DNA of 64,000 nt from Rhizobium leguminosarum (GCF_001679785.1 NZ_CP016286.1:3284001-3348000); one strand, 5' to 3'; counted from the first letter of the stretch, positions 35,862 to 45,290 are shown. The notes: a model not told the origin generated them from the letters alone. Numbers and translations are program-made.

Positions 35862-37715
35862 ATGAAAATCAAGCTCCCGCACGCCGGCCTTCTTTTATCG
35901 GCAGCAGTGCCAGCTGGGGCCGCCGACCCGGCGCTCGGCGATCTGCCGGTCTGGAAGCTGCAGGATCTTTATCCCTCCGCCACCTCCACCGCCTTCGTCG
36001 CCGACATGGAAAAGGCCGGCAAGGCAGCGATCGCCTTTGAAGAAAAGTGGAAGGGCACACTCACTGAGGCGTCGGCGAAGACCGGCGCTGAGGGCATCGG
36101 CGCGGCGCTGAAGGAATATGAGGCGCTGGACGACATCATCGGCCGTCTCGGCTCCTTTGCCGGCCTCACTTATTTCTCCGACACCACCAATCCGACAAAC
36201 GGCAAGCTCTACGGCGACGTACAGACCAAGATCACCGAATTTTCCGGCCATCTCCTGTTCTTCGCGCTGGAACTGAACCGCATCGACGACGCGGTGCTCG
36301 ACGCCTGCATGGCGAATGATCCCGCAGCCGGACATTATCGCCCTTGGCTGCTCGACCTCAGGAAGGACAAGCCCTATCAGCTCGACGACAGGCTGGAACA
36401 GCTATTCCTCGAGAAGTCGATGACATCGGCCGCCGCCTTCAACCGCCTCTTCGACGAAACCATGGCGGAACTTCGCTACGACATCGATGGCGAGAAAGTG
36501 CCGCTCGAAGTGGCGCTGAACAAGCTGCAGGAAAAGGATCCGGAAGTGCGCCGCAAGGCAGCCATGGCGCTCGCCGAAACCTTCAAGGCGAATATCCGCA
36601 CCTTTACGCTGATCACCAACACGCTTGCCAAGGACAAGGAGATCGCCGACCGCTGGCGCGGCTTCGAGGACATCGCCGACAGCCGACACCTGGCAAACCG
36701 CGTCGAGCGCGAGGTCGTCGATGCGCTGGCCGCTGCCGTCCGCGAAGCCTATCCTCGCCTTTCGCATCGCTATTACAAGATGAAGGCGAAATGGCTCGGC
36801 ATGGAGCAGATGAATTTCTGGGACCGTAACGCACCGTTGCCGGAAACCTCCAGCGCCATCATCTCCTGGCCGGAGGCGAAGGACACTGTGCTTTCAGCCT
36901 ACAGCAATTTCGCGCCCGAGATGGCTGATATCGCCAGGCGCTTCTTCGACGAACAGTGGATCGATGCTCCGGTTCGTGCCGGCAAGGCGCCCGGCGCCTT
37001 CGCGCATCCGACGGTTCCCTCGGCCCATCCCTATGTGCTCGTCAATTATATGGGCAAGCCGCGCGATGTGATGACTCTTGCCCATGAACTCGGGCACGGC
37101 GTGCATCAGGTTCTCGCCGGCGCGCAGGGAGCGCTAATGTGCCAGACGCCGCTGACGCTTGCCGAAACCGCTTCCGTGTTCGGCGAGATGCTGACCTTCC
37201 GCGCGCTTCTGCAAAAGACCACCGATACACGCGAGCGTAAGGCGATGCTCGCCCAGAAGGTCGAGGACATGATCAACACGGTCGTGCGCCAGATCGCCTT
37301 CTACGAATTCGAGCGCAAGCTGCACACCGCCCGCAAGGCCGGCGAACTCACAGCTGACGACATCGGCGAACTCTGGCTCTCCGTCCAATCGGAAAGCCTT
37401 GGGCCGGCGATCAGCATTTCCGAGGGATACGAGACCTATTGGGCCTATATCCCCCACTTCATCCACTCGCCCTTCTATGTCTACGCCTATGCCTTCGGCG
37501 ATTGCCTGGTGAATTCGCTCTATGCCGTCTACCAGAAGGCCGAGAAGGGCTTCCAGGAGAAGTATTTCGAACTGCTGAGGGCCGGCGGCACCAAGCATCA
37601 CTCGGAACTGCTGAAACCTTTCGGCCTCGACGCCACCGATCCGTCGTTCTGGAGCCAGGGCCTTTCGATGATCGAAGGGCTGATCGACGAACTGGAAGCG
37701 TTGGATAAGGGCTAG
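35862..37715 (+). CDS. pepF: M3-family oligoendopeptidase F (617 aa)
   Basis: A zinc metallopeptidase of family M3B that cleaves short peptides in the cytoplasm. The zinc site is HELGHGVH (AHELGHGVHQVLAGAQGA) with the third ligand Glu downstream in LAETASVFGEML. The C-terminal ISISEGYETYWAYIPHFIHS PFYVYAYAFG is characteristic of PepF. Length is typical. The N-terminus (LLLSAAVPAGAAD) resembles a weak signal peptide but family members are normally cytosolic. GGAGAGG lies upstream. Confidence 0.93.
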   Translation: MKIKLPHAGLLLSAAVPAGAADPALGDLPVWKLQDLYPSATSTAFVADMEKAGKAAIAFEEKWKGTLTEASAKTGAEGIGAALKEYEALDDIIGRLGSFAGLTYFSDTTNPTNGKLYGDVQTKITEFSGHLLFFALELNRIDDAVLDACMANDPAAGHYRPWLLDLRKDKPYQLDDRLEQLFLEKSMTSAAAFNRLFDETMAELRYDIDGEKVPLEVALNKLQEKDPEVRRKAAMALAETFKANIRTFTLITNTLAKDKEIADRWRGFEDIADSRHLANRVEREVVDALAAAVREAYPRLSHRYYKMKAKWLGMEQMNFWDRNAPLPETSSAIISWPEAKDTVLSAYSNFAPEMADIARRFFDEQWIDAPVRAGKAPGAFAHPTVPSAHPYVLVNYMGKPRDVMTLAHELGHGVHQVLAGAQGALMCQTPLTLAETASVFGEMLTFRALLQKTTDTRERKAMLAQKVEDMINTVVRQIAFYEFERKLHTARKAGELTADDIGELWLSVQSESLGPAISISEGYETYWAYIPHFIHSPFYVYAYAFGDCLVNSLYAVYQKAEKGFQEKYFELLRAGGTKHHSELLKPFGLDATDPSFWSQGLSMIEGLIDELEALDKG

Positions 37716-37821
37716 GCCCGGCCAAGACTTGAAACAAGCGGGGTCATGATCGGCATTGTAACGTTTGATCTACCAACCGCATTCTGCAACGTCTATGAGG
37801 AACCATGACGGCAGCCCCCTC

Positions 37822-37962
37822 TCCCTCATTCCTGTGCTTGTCACAGGAATCCAGCGCGCCCAAGTCCTTGGGTGCCGGAGACTTTTTATCTGTCGGAAAT
37901 GAGTCATTCACAGCGCGGACGCGCCGTGGCTGGATTCCTGTGACAAGCACAGGAATGAGGGA
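37822..37962. repeat. RIME-like composite palindromic element
   Basis: Two perfect 34-nt inverted arms (37822-37855 and 37929-37962) are separated by 73 nt. Each arm is itself a hairpin, ATTCCTGTG-CTTGT-CACAGGAAT (9-bp stem). The whole 141-bp element sits in the 363-nt gene-free region between pepF and pabB (37716-38078). Size and two-palindrome organisation resemble the rhizobial RIME elements; identity with a named family was not tested. Confidence 0.8.
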
Positions 37963-38078
37963 TGCGGGTATTGCTGCGGTCTCGGCCTGCAGCGAAACCA
38001 CGAGCTTCGCATCGCCCGTCATTGCAGAGAACAAAACCGTCGCAAGCATCGGATAACCAGGCAAGATGCGGCGCAATC

Positions 38079-39233
38079 ATGTCTGATCCCTACATTCTCT
38101 TCCGCGACGACGTGACCGGACAGGTGATGCTCTTTGCCGAGCCGGCGGAGATCATCATTGCCAGGACGCGCGCCGAGTTCTTTGCAGGCTTTGCCCGGAT
38201 GGAGCAGGCCAAGGCCGCAGGCAAATGGCTTGCCGGTTACATGGCCTATGAGGCCGGATACCTCTTCGAGGAAAAACTTGCTCCCTTCGCCGGGGAACAT
38301 CGGGAGACCCCGCTCATCTGTTTCGGCGTGTTCGACGCTCCGCAGGCCGATACGCATCCGCTTGCCCAGCCAAAACAGCGCCTCGAAAACGAGGAATTCC
38401 TCACCGCTCCGAAAGCCGCCTGGGATTTCCCTATATATAAAGAACGCTTCGACCGCCTCCACCAGCACCTGCGGCTCGGCGACGCCTATCAGGCAAACCT
38501 CACCATGCCGGTCGAGGCCCGCTGGAACGGGGATCCCAGTGCCGCCTTCTGGTCACTGATCGAACGCCAGCCGGTCAAATACGGCGCGCTGGTCGATCTC
38601 GGCGGCCCGATCATCCTTTCGCGTTCGCCCGAACTTTTCTTCCGCACCGATGACGAGGGCTGGATCGAAACCCATCCGATGAAGGGCACGGCGAAACGCG
38701 GCGCTACCACCGCCGAAGATGCCGAAATCATCGAGGCGATGCGCAGCGATATCAAGACGCAGGCGGAAAACCGCATGATCGTCGATCTCCTGCGCAACGA
38801 TATCTCCCGCATCACCGAGGTCGGCACGCTCGACGTCCCGAAGCTCTTCGACATCGAGACATATCCGACCGTCCACCAGATGGTGAGCCATGTCCAAGCA
38901 AGGCTCCGCCCCGATCTTTCGATCCGCGACATCTTCTCCGCGCTGTTCCCCTGCGGTTCGATCACCGGCGCGCCGAAGATGCGGGCAATGGAAATCCTCC
39001 ATGCGCTCGAGGATGTCCCGCGCGACGCCTATTGCGGGGCGATCGGCATGATCTCGCCCACCGGCGCCATGCGTTTTTCCGTCGCCATCCGCACCATCGC
39101 GCTTTTTCAGGGCGGCAGGGCCGTCTTCAATGTCGGCGGCGGCATCGTCTTCGATTCGACCGCCGAGGCCGAATATGAGGAATGCCTGCTCAAGGCCCGC
39201 TTCGCTGTCGGCGACCAATGGATTGCGCGATGA
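38079..39233 (+). CDS. pabB: Aminodeoxychorismate synthase component I (384 aa)
   Basis: A chorismate-utilising enzyme: FPIYKERFDRLHQHLRLGDA YQANLT, LSRSPELFF, HPMKGTAKRG, ENRMIVDLLRNDISRI, GTLDVP, FDIETYPTVHQMVSHVQA, LFPCGSITGAPKMRAMEIL and FNVGGGIVFDS. The PIKGT-like MKGTAKRG, rather than the anthranilate-synthase pattern, and the following class IV aminotransferase support 4-amino-4-deoxychorismate formation for folate. Start MSDPYILF at 38079. The stop overlaps the next gene (ATGA). No glutaminase domain is fused. Confidence 0.93.
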   Translation: MSDPYILFRDDVTGQVMLFAEPAEIIIARTRAEFFAGFARMEQAKAAGKWLAGYMAYEAGYLFEEKLAPFAGEHRETPLICFGVFDAPQADTHPLAQPKQRLENEEFLTAPKAAWDFPIYKERFDRLHQHLRLGDAYQANLTMPVEARWNGDPSAAFWSLIERQPVKYGALVDLGGPIILSRSPELFFRTDDEGWIETHPMKGTAKRGATTAEDAEIIEAMRSDIKTQAENRMIVDLLRNDISRITEVGTLDVPKLFDIETYPTVHQMVSHVQARLRPDLSIRDIFSALFPCGSITGAPKMRAMEILHALEDVPRDAYCGAIGMISPTGAMRFSVAIRTIALFQGGRAVFNVGGGIVFDSTAEAEYEECLLKARFAVGDQWIAR

Positions 39234-39859
39234 TCGATTTTTCGCTGATCGAGACGCTGCGCTGGCAGCCCGGCGAAGGCTTCCTCCGGCTGCGGCTGCA
39301 TCTCGCCCGGCTTTCCCGCTCCGCCCGTCGCCTTGGCTTCCCGCAACCGATCGAGGCGGCAGCCAAGCTCGACGAAGCCGTTGCGGGTGCAACCGGTCCG
39401 CTGCGCATCCGCCTGACCTTCGACGCGCAAGGCCGGATCGAGGTGACGCGCGCCGCTTTCGTGCCGCTCGCGCCCGATGCCATCTGGACCGTCCGTGTCG
39501 CCGACACCCGCCTGAATTCCGCCGACAGGCTGCTGCGCGTCAAGACCACGCGCCGTGCCGTCTACGAGGCCGCGCGCGCCGAATATAGGCCTGATGAAGC
39601 CGATGAGGTCATGCTTTTGAACGAACGTGGCGAAGTCTGCGAGGGCACCATCACCTCGATCTTCCTGGACGACGGAACCGGCATCCTGCGCACCCCGCCG
39701 ATCTCCTGCGGCCTGCTCGCCGGCGTGCTGCGCACCGAACTCATCTGCCGGCGCCAGGCCCGCGTCGGCCGTATCACACTTGCCGATCTCGATGCCGGCA
39801 CACTTTATATCGGCAATTCGCTACGCGGCCTGATCCGCGCAAACCTCGTCAGGAGCTGA
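39230..39859 (+). CDS. pabC: Class IV aminotransferase / aminodeoxychorismate lyase-like (209 aa)
   Basis: A short fold-type IV PLP protein: MIDFSLIETLRWQPGEGFLR, the region KTTRRAVYEAARAEY supplying the PLP Lys, LLNERGEVCEGTITSIFLDD (LNxxGxxxEGT signature) and ISCGLLAGVLR. In this position it probably releases pyruvate from aminodeoxychorismate to give p-aminobenzoate. It is about 60 residues shorter than E. coli PabC, as in other PabB-associated forms. Coupled to pabB by ATGA. Confidence 0.88.
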   Translation: MIDFSLIETLRWQPGEGFLRLRLHLARLSRSARRLGFPQPIEAAAKLDEAVAGATGPLRIRLTFDAQGRIEVTRAAFVPLAPDAIWTVRVADTRLNSADRLLRVKTTRRAVYEAARAEYRPDEADEVMLLNERGEVCEGTITSIFLDDGTGILRTPPISCGLLAGVLRTELICRRQARVGRITLADLDAGTLYIGNSLRGLIRANLVRS

Positions 39860-39861
39860 CC

Positions 39862-40143
39862 GTGTTCATTCTCTCGCTCACCTATGTGAAACCCGATGAA
39901 GCCGACAGCCACATGGAGCCGCATATGGCCTGGGTGAAGGAGGGTTATGCCAAGGGCTGGTTCCTCGCCTCAGGCCGCAAGGTGCCGCGCACCGGCGGCG
40001 TCATCCTCGCAATCGGCGATCGCACCGCAATCGGGGCCTATGTCGCCGCCGATCCCTTCATCATCCATGGCGTTGCCGAATACGACATCACCGAGCTTGC
40101 CGTAACGACCGCGGTCGAAGGACTGGAAATCCTGAAGGGCTGA
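39862..40143 (+). CDS. YciI-like (YCII domain) protein (93 aa)
   Basis: GTG start with AGGAG six nt upstream; begins MFILSLTYVKPDEADSHMEP HMAWVKEGYAKGWFLASGRK, then PRTGGVILAIGDR and YVAADPFIIHGVAEYDITEL. This is the ferredoxin-like YCII domain with the conserved His (HMAW) and Asp (ADPF). Biochemical roles of the family are mostly unknown. It starts two nt after the pabC stop, so it is in the same operon. Confidence 0.9.
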   Translation: MFILSLTYVKPDEADSHMEPHMAWVKEGYAKGWFLASGRKVPRTGGVILAIGDRTAIGAYVAADPFIIHGVAEYDITELAVTTAVEGLEILKG

Positions 40144-40160
40144 ATTTGCAGGAGCCGATC

Positions 40161-40526
40161 ATGGATGATCTCGCAGCCCATCTGAAGGAGCTCGAAGAAA
40201 AACTCTTCGACCCGTCCGTTCGCGCCTCGCGGGAGATGCTGACTACGCTGCTCTCGCGCGATTTCCGTGAAATCGGCAGTTCCGGACGGCTCTATACCTT
40301 CGCCGTCATTGTGCCCAGTCTTTTGGCCGAGCAACGAACGGGAACGTCCCGCGGCGAGCATTTCGAAACCCAAAGACTTGCGGAGCACATCGCGCTCGTC
40401 ACCTACCGCGCCATTTACACAGACACCGACGGAAGCGAAAGGCGGACGCTGCGCAGTTCCATCTGGCGGCTGGAAGAGGAGGGGCACTGGCGCATGCTCT
40501 TCCATCAGGGCACCGTCATCGGTTAA
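40161..40526 (+). CDS. DUF4440 / SnoaL-like protein (121 aa)
   Basis: MDDLAAHLKELEEKLFDPSV, LTTLLSRDFREIGSSGRLYT, LAEHIALVTYRAIYTDTDGS and RSSIWRLEEEGHWRMLFHQG follow the NTF2-like DUF4440 pattern (…LL..DF.EIG.SG…W….W.ML.HQGT). ATG 40161 is preceded by GGAG with six nt spacing; a TTG at 40146 is possible. It may bind or act on a small ligand; it is the last gene of the pabBC run. Confidence 0.85.
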   Translation: MDDLAAHLKELEEKLFDPSVRASREMLTTLLSRDFREIGSSGRLYTFAVIVPSLLAEQRTGTSRGEHFETQRLAEHIALVTYRAIYTDTDGSERRTLRSSIWRLEEEGHWRMLFHQGTVIG

Positions 40527-40723
40527 GCCAATCCATGCGGTCTGCCGATCCCCAGGACGGTTTCGCCGGCCCCTATCGCCACTCGATATTTGGTCTTTCC
40601 CCGTCAACGCTCTTTATTGTGACGTCGTTTTATGGTTAGAGCCGGTCACCTCGCACTCTCTGCGGCAATTTCAAAATAATTCTTCGGGCTGAACGCCTTC
40701 GTCCTCTTCCACAGGAGAAAAGA

Positions 40724-42175
40724 ATGACGGAACAGAACTATCCGGTATATGCCGAAATTACCGGTCCGATCGTGATGATCGGCTTTGGCTCCATCGGTCG
40801 CGGCACCCTGCCCCTGATCGAGCGCCATTTCAAATTCGACAAGAGCCGGATGGTCGTCATCGACCCTCGTGAGGAACCCTCCGACATGGAGATCCTGAAG
40901 AAGCACGGCGTTCGCCACATCAAAGAATATGTCACCAAGGACAATTACAAGGAACTGCTGAAGCCGCTGCTGGCGGAAGGCGAGGGCCAGGGTTTCTGCG
41001 TCAACCTTTCGGTCGACACCTCCTCGCTCGACATCATCAAGCTCTGCCGCAAGCTCGACGTTCCCTATATCGACACCGTCGTCGAGCCTTGGCTCGGCTT
41101 CTATTTCGACAAGAGCATGAGCAATGCCGACCGCACCAACTATGCGCTGCGCGAAACCATGCGCAAGGAAAAGGCGAAGAATCCGGGCGGCGCCACCGCC
41201 GTGTCCACCTGCGGCGCCAATCCCGGCATGGTCTCTTGGTTCGTCAAGCAGGCGCTCGTCAATCTCGCCAACGACATCGGCCTCAAGTTCGAGGAACCGG
41301 ACCAGCACGATCGCGAAGGCTGGGCAAAGCTGATGAAGAAGCTCGGCGTCAAGGGCATTCACATCGCCGAGCGCGACACCCAGCGCACCAAGCATCCGAA
41401 GCCGCTCAACGTCTTCTGGAATACCTGGTCCGTCGAAGGCTTCATCTCTGAAGGCCTGCAGCCGGCTGAACTCGGCTGGGGCACGCATGAAGAATGGATG
41501 CCGAAAAACGCCAAGAAGCATAAGAAGGGCAACAAAGCGGCGATCTACTTGGAGCAGCCGGGCGCCAACACCCGCGTGCGCACCTGGTGCCCGACGCCCG
41601 GCCCGCAATATGGCTTCCTCGTCACCCATAACGAATCGATCTCGATCGCCGATTTCTTCACGGTTCGCGACAAGGACGGCGAAGTAACCTTCCGCCCGAC
41701 CTGCCACTATGCCTACCATCCGGCCAACGACGCCGTGCTCTCGCTGCACGAGATGTTCGGCAATGGCGGTACGCCGCAGCCGGTCCATCACGTTCTCGAC
41801 GAGGACGAATTGGAGGATGGCATCGACGAACTCGGCGTCCTGCTCTACGGTCATGAGAAGAATGCCTACTGGTATGGCTCGCGACTGTCGCTGGAAGAAA
41901 CACGCCGCATCGCGCCCTACCAGAACGCCACCGGCCTGCAGGTGACCTCCGCCGTCCTCGCCGGCATGGTCTGGGCGCTGGAAAACCCGAATGCCGGCAT
42001 CGTCGAAGCCGACGAGATCGATTACAAGCGCTGCCTCGAAGTGCAGATGCCCTATCTCGGCCCGGTCGAAGGCCACTACACCGACTGGACCCCGCTCGAC
42101 GGCCGCCCGGGCCTCTTCCCCGAGGATATCGACACCAAGGATCCCTGGCAGTTCAGGAACATTCTGGTTCGCTGA
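40724..42175 (+). CDS. hss: Homospermidine synthase (483 aa)
   Basis: NAD-dependent enzyme making sym-homospermidine from two putrescines, a major polyamine of rhizobia. The N-terminal Rossmann motif reads VMIGFGSIGRGTLPLIERHF, and VVIDPREEPSDMEILKKHGV, DTVVEPWLGFYFDKSMSNAD, CGANPGMVSWFVKQAL and HPKPLNVFWNTWSVEGFISE follow the saccharopine-dehydrogenase-like fold of the family. Length is typical for bacterial Hss. It is monocistronic: a strong terminator follows. Confidence 0.95.
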   Translation: MTEQNYPVYAEITGPIVMIGFGSIGRGTLPLIERHFKFDKSRMVVIDPREEPSDMEILKKHGVRHIKEYVTKDNYKELLKPLLAEGEGQGFCVNLSVDTSSLDIIKLCRKLDVPYIDTVVEPWLGFYFDKSMSNADRTNYALRETMRKEKAKNPGGATAVSTCGANPGMVSWFVKQALVNLANDIGLKFEEPDQHDREGWAKLMKKLGVKGIHIAERDTQRTKHPKPLNVFWNTWSVEGFISEGLQPAELGWGTHEEWMPKNAKKHKKGNKAAIYLEQPGANTRVRTWCPTPGPQYGFLVTHNESISIADFFTVRDKDGEVTFRPTCHYAYHPANDAVLSLHEMFGNGGTPQPVHHVLDEDELEDGIDELGVLLYGHEKNAYWYGSRLSLEETRRIAPYQNATGLQVTSAVLAGMVWALENPNAGIVEADEIDYKRCLEVQMPYLGPVEGHYTDWTPLDGRPGLFPEDIDTKDPWQFRNILVR

Positions 42176-42196
42176 GATTGTCTGCACGGCTTTGAC

Positions 42197-42224
42197 AATG
42201 CCCGCCTTGCGGCGGGCATTTTTG
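42197..42224 (+). terminator. Intrinsic terminator of hss
   Basis: AATGCCCGCC-TTGC-GGCGGGCATT is a perfect 10-bp stem followed by TTTG, 21 nt after the stop of homospermidine synthase. Confidence 0.9.
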
Positions 42225-42346
42225 TAACGCCGGCTGTCTAAATGCCGCTCGCCACCCCACCAAGGCTTGCCTTCATGCCGGGCGCGCGCCATGTTTTGCC
42301 CGAACTTGGCGGCTGTCCGCCGCGCCGATTCGCCGGGAGAAGCCTT

Positions 42347-42715
42347 ATGAACATCAGAACTGGTCTCGTTCTTGTCGGTGCAGCGGCCGCTCTCGCCGCT
42401 TGCGTTTCATCGGAGCCGCGTCGCCTGCCGGTTGCAACCGCGCCCGCCGCCACCGGCGTCGAAGGCAACTGGAGCGATCCGAACGGCATCGTTTCCACCT
42501 TCCAAGGCGGTACTTTCACCACCCGCACGACCGACAGCAACCAGCTTCTTGCCTCGGGCACCTATATCAATACCTCACCGACCCTGGTGGAGATCAACAT
42601 GACTTCACTGGTGCGCAAGACGCAGTCCAAGGTCAATTGCGCCCTCGTCAACCCGAGCCAGCTCAATTGCACCTCCGATTCCGGCGCACAGTTTACGCTT
42701 ACCCGCCGCGGCTGA
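42347..42715 (+). CDS. omp10: Omp10-like outer-membrane lipoprotein (122 aa)
   Basis: Begins [19 protein letters not shown], a lipoprotein signal with lipobox LAAC (Cys at residue 19). The mature part, [34 protein letters not shown] and [29 protein letters not shown], closely follows the Brucella Omp10 lipoprotein. GGGAGAAG lies upstream of ATG 42347; a longer frame start at 42242 is rejected because the lipobox would be internal. Confidence 0.9.
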   Translation: MNIRTGLVLVGAAAALAACVSSEPRRLPVATAPAATGVEGNWSDPNGIVSTFQGGTFTTRTTDSNQLLASGTYINTSPTLVEINMTSLVRKTQSKVNCALVNPSQLNCTSDSGAQFTLTRRG

Positions 42716-42742
42716 AAGATGCGGCGATAGGCTAGAGCACAC

Positions 42743-43063
42743 CATGCGGGCCGTCGCCTCTTAGCTCGTCCTGCTGCTTCCCATGCCCCTGCGGCACTTG
42801 CGGTCGTTTTTCCGACCAATGTCTATCGTGCCCAGGGTATCGCCGCTCCCGATTGCGACGGGCCGCTGCAGGTGCTGATCTTTGCCGTGCCGGCAGTACT
42901 GATCTATGGTGCAGGCGCGCTCCTTGCCTATCGGGCCGGCCGGCGCTTTCATCGCCTCGTTTCCCTTCTCTGCTTGATCATCGCGCTCGCCACGGTTCCG
43001 AATATTGCAGAGGCCGTAGACGAACTCTACCGAAACGCCGCCGACGGCGAATGCCTGGAATAA
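42743..43063 (+). pseudogene. Decayed small membrane-protein gene
   Basis: An ATG at 42743 (MRAVAS) hits TAG after six codons, then the same frame continues LVLLLPMP like the rest of a signal peptide. The remaining protein lies in another frame: AALAVVFPTNVYRAQGIAAP DCDGPLQVLIFAVPAVLIYG, AGALLAYRAGRRFHRLVSLL and a short tail to TAA at 43063. It looks like an exported two-helix protein with one nonsense codon and one frameshift. A functional short form from GTG 42872 cannot be excluded. Confidence 0.5.
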
Positions 43064-43238
43064 AGCCACCCGGCTTTTTTACCCTGCCCCCTTGGAAACC
43101 GGCCCGCCTGGCCCAGCTTTCTCTTGCGGTCGTGCATCGTCTGATGGAACATCCGCACGCCGGGAGACCGCCTCGGCGCACGATGAAAGGGATAGGCGAG
43201 GATCAGGGGGATCTTTCGCCTCAATCAGGAGAACAGGG

Positions 43239-45233
43239 ATGACGAAGTCTTTCAGCTTCGGTCTTTTGACCGCGTCCATGCTGGCGCTGAGCACGGGCGC
43301 CGCCTTTGCGGATTACGAACTCAATATTCTTCATATCAACGATTTCCATTCGCGCATCGAATCGATCAACAAGTTCGACTCCACCTGCTCCGCCGAGGAG
43401 GAAGGCAAGAAGGAATGCTTCGGCGGTGCTGCCCGCCTGAAGATCGCGATCGACCAGCGCCGTCAGGCGCTATCCGGCAAGAACATCGTCCTCCTCAATG
43501 CCGGCGACAATTTCCAGGGCTCGCTCTTCTACACGACCTACAAAGGTGCGGCCGAAGCCGAATTCCTGAACCTGATGAAGTTCGACGCCATGACCGTCGG
43601 CAACCATGAATTCGACGACAGCGAGGACGGGCTCGCAACCTTCCTCGACAAGGTGCAGTTCCCTGTCGTGACGGCGAACGTCAAGGCGACCACCGCCTCC
43701 AAGCTCGGCGACCGCATCAAGCCGTCGCTGGTGCTCGATGTCGGCGGCCAGAAGATCGGCATCGTCGGCGCGGTCACCAATGATACGGCAGAGCTTTCCT
43801 CCCCCGGCCCGAACGTTACGATTGAAGATGACGTCCAGACCATCACGGCAGCCATTCAGGATCTGAAAGGCCAGGGCGTCAACAAGATCATCGCGCTCAC
43901 CCATGTCGGCTATCCCCGCGATCTCGCCCTGATCGCCAAAATCCCGGATGTGGATATTGTCGTCGGCGGCCATTCGCACAGCCTGCTCTCGAATACCGAT
44001 CCGAAGGCTGAAGGCCCCTACCCGACGATGGTCGACAATCCCGGCGGCTACAAGGTGCCGGTCGTCCAGGCTGCCTCCTACAGCAAGTATCTCGGCGATC
44101 TCGTCGTCAATTTCGACGATAGCGGCGTGGTCAAGGATGCCAAGGGCGATCCGATCCTGATCGATTCCACCTTCACGCCCGATCCCGCCGTCATTGCCCG
44201 CATTGCCGAACTGGCAAAGCCGATCGAGGAACTGCGCAAGAAGGTGATCGGCTCCTCCGAAAGTCCGATCGAAGGCGACCGCAAGGTCTGCCGCGTCAAG
44301 GAATGCTCGATGGGTAATCTGGTGGCCGACGCCATGCTCGATCGCACCAAGAACCAGGGCGTCACCATCGCCGTCCAGAACGGCGGTGGCCTACGCGCTT
44401 CGATCGACGGTGGCGAGGTCACCCAGGGTGAGGTCATCACCGTCCTGCCTTTCCAGAACACGCTCGCGACGTTTGAGCTGACCGGCGCAGACATCGTCAA
44501 AGCGCTCGAAAATGGTGTCAGCCAGATCGACCAGGGCGCCGGGCGCTTCCCGCAGGTCGCCGGCCTGAAATTCTCGTTCGACCAGTCGAAGCCCGTCGGC
44601 AGTCGCGTCGGCGATGTTCAGGTGAAGGAAGCCGACAGCTTCGCTCCGATCGACCCTGCCAAGACCTATAAAGTCGCCACCAACAACTTCATGCGGGCCG
44701 GCGGCGATGGCTATTCGATCTTCAAGGACGGCAAGAACGCCTATGATTACGGCCCGGACCTTGCCGACGTGACCGCCGAATATGTCGCAGCACATTCGCC
44801 CTACAAGCCCTACACGGACGGCCGCGTCACCGAACTGGCGCAGGCAGCGCCTGCTCCGGCTCCCTCTGCCGAACCCAGCCCTGCACCGGCTGCTCCCGCC
44901 CCATCCACCGAGCCGGCTCCCGCACCCGCTGCCCCGGCCCCAGCAGCACCGGCTCCCGCGCCGGCGGCACCTGCAGAACCGACTCCTGCACCCGCGGCAC
45001 CGGCGCCAGCAGCACCCGCACCCGCCGCGGAACCGGCACCCGCACCGGCAGCCTCCACACCTGCCGCGACGACGCCTTCCACCCACGTCATCGCCGCGGG
45101 CGACACTTTCTGGGATCTTGCCGAGACCTTCTACGGCGACGGCACGCTGTGGCGGAAACTTTCGGAGGCCAATGGCAGTCCGAACCCGCGTCACCTGACG
45201 GTCGGCAAGGAGATCGAGGTCCCCGCCAAGTAA
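43239..45233 (+). CDS. Periplasmic 5'-nucleotidase-type phosphoesterase with C-terminal LysM (664 aa)
   Basis: A signal peptide (FGLLTASMLALSTGAAFA) is followed by a metallophosphoesterase domain with ILHINDFHSR, NAGDNFQGS, TVGNHEFDD, LTHVGYPRD and VVGGHSHSLL metal ligands. Next is the 5'-nucleotidase C domain (VQNGGGLRASI, VLPFQNTLATFELTG, NNFMRAGGDGYSIF). Then comes an Ala/Pro-rich linker of about 80 residues and a LysM domain (HVIAAGDTFWDLAETFYGDG). It probably dephosphorylates nucleotides in the periplasm while bound to peptidoglycan. CAGGAGAAC precedes ATG 43239. Confidence 0.93.
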   Translation: MTKSFSFGLLTASMLALSTGAAFADYELNILHINDFHSRIESINKFDSTCSAEEEGKKECFGGAARLKIAIDQRRQALSGKNIVLLNAGDNFQGSLFYTTYKGAAEAEFLNLMKFDAMTVGNHEFDDSEDGLATFLDKVQFPVVTANVKATTASKLGDRIKPSLVLDVGGQKIGIVGAVTNDTAELSSPGPNVTIEDDVQTITAAIQDLKGQGVNKIIALTHVGYPRDLALIAKIPDVDIVVGGHSHSLLSNTDPKAEGPYPTMVDNPGGYKVPVVQAASYSKYLGDLVVNFDDSGVVKDAKGDPILIDSTFTPDPAVIARIAELAKPIEELRKKVIGSSESPIEGDRKVCRVKECSMGNLVADAMLDRTKNQGVTIAVQNGGGLRASIDGGEVTQGEVITVLPFQNTLATFELTGADIVKALENGVSQIDQGAGRFPQVAGLKFSFDQSKPVGSRVGDVQVKEADSFAPIDPAKTYKVATNNFMRAGGDGYSIFKDGKNAYDYGPDLADVTAEYVAAHSPYKPYTDGRVTELAQAAPAPAPSAEPSPAPAAPAPSTEPAPAPAAPAPAAPAPAPAAPAEPTPAPAAPAPAAPAPAAEPAPAPAASTPAATTPSTHVIAAGDTFWDLAETFYGDGTLWRKLSEANGSPNPRHLTVGKEIEVPAK

Positions 45234-45256
45234 GACGATTTGTCTCGACGCCACTG

Positions 45257-45290
45257 GCCGGTCCGGGGTTTCCCGGGCCGGCTTTTCTTT
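45257..45290 (+). terminator. Intrinsic terminator of the 5'-nucleotidase gene
   Basis: GCCGGTCCGGG-GTTT-CCCGGGCCGGC (11 bp, one G-U pair) followed by TTTTCTTTC, 23 nt after the stop. Confidence 0.88.

Noticed and set aside
40646..42292. Open frame antisense to homospermidine synthase (548 codons)
   Set aside because: It shadows a clearly conserved enzyme; no start signal and no recognisable protein family.
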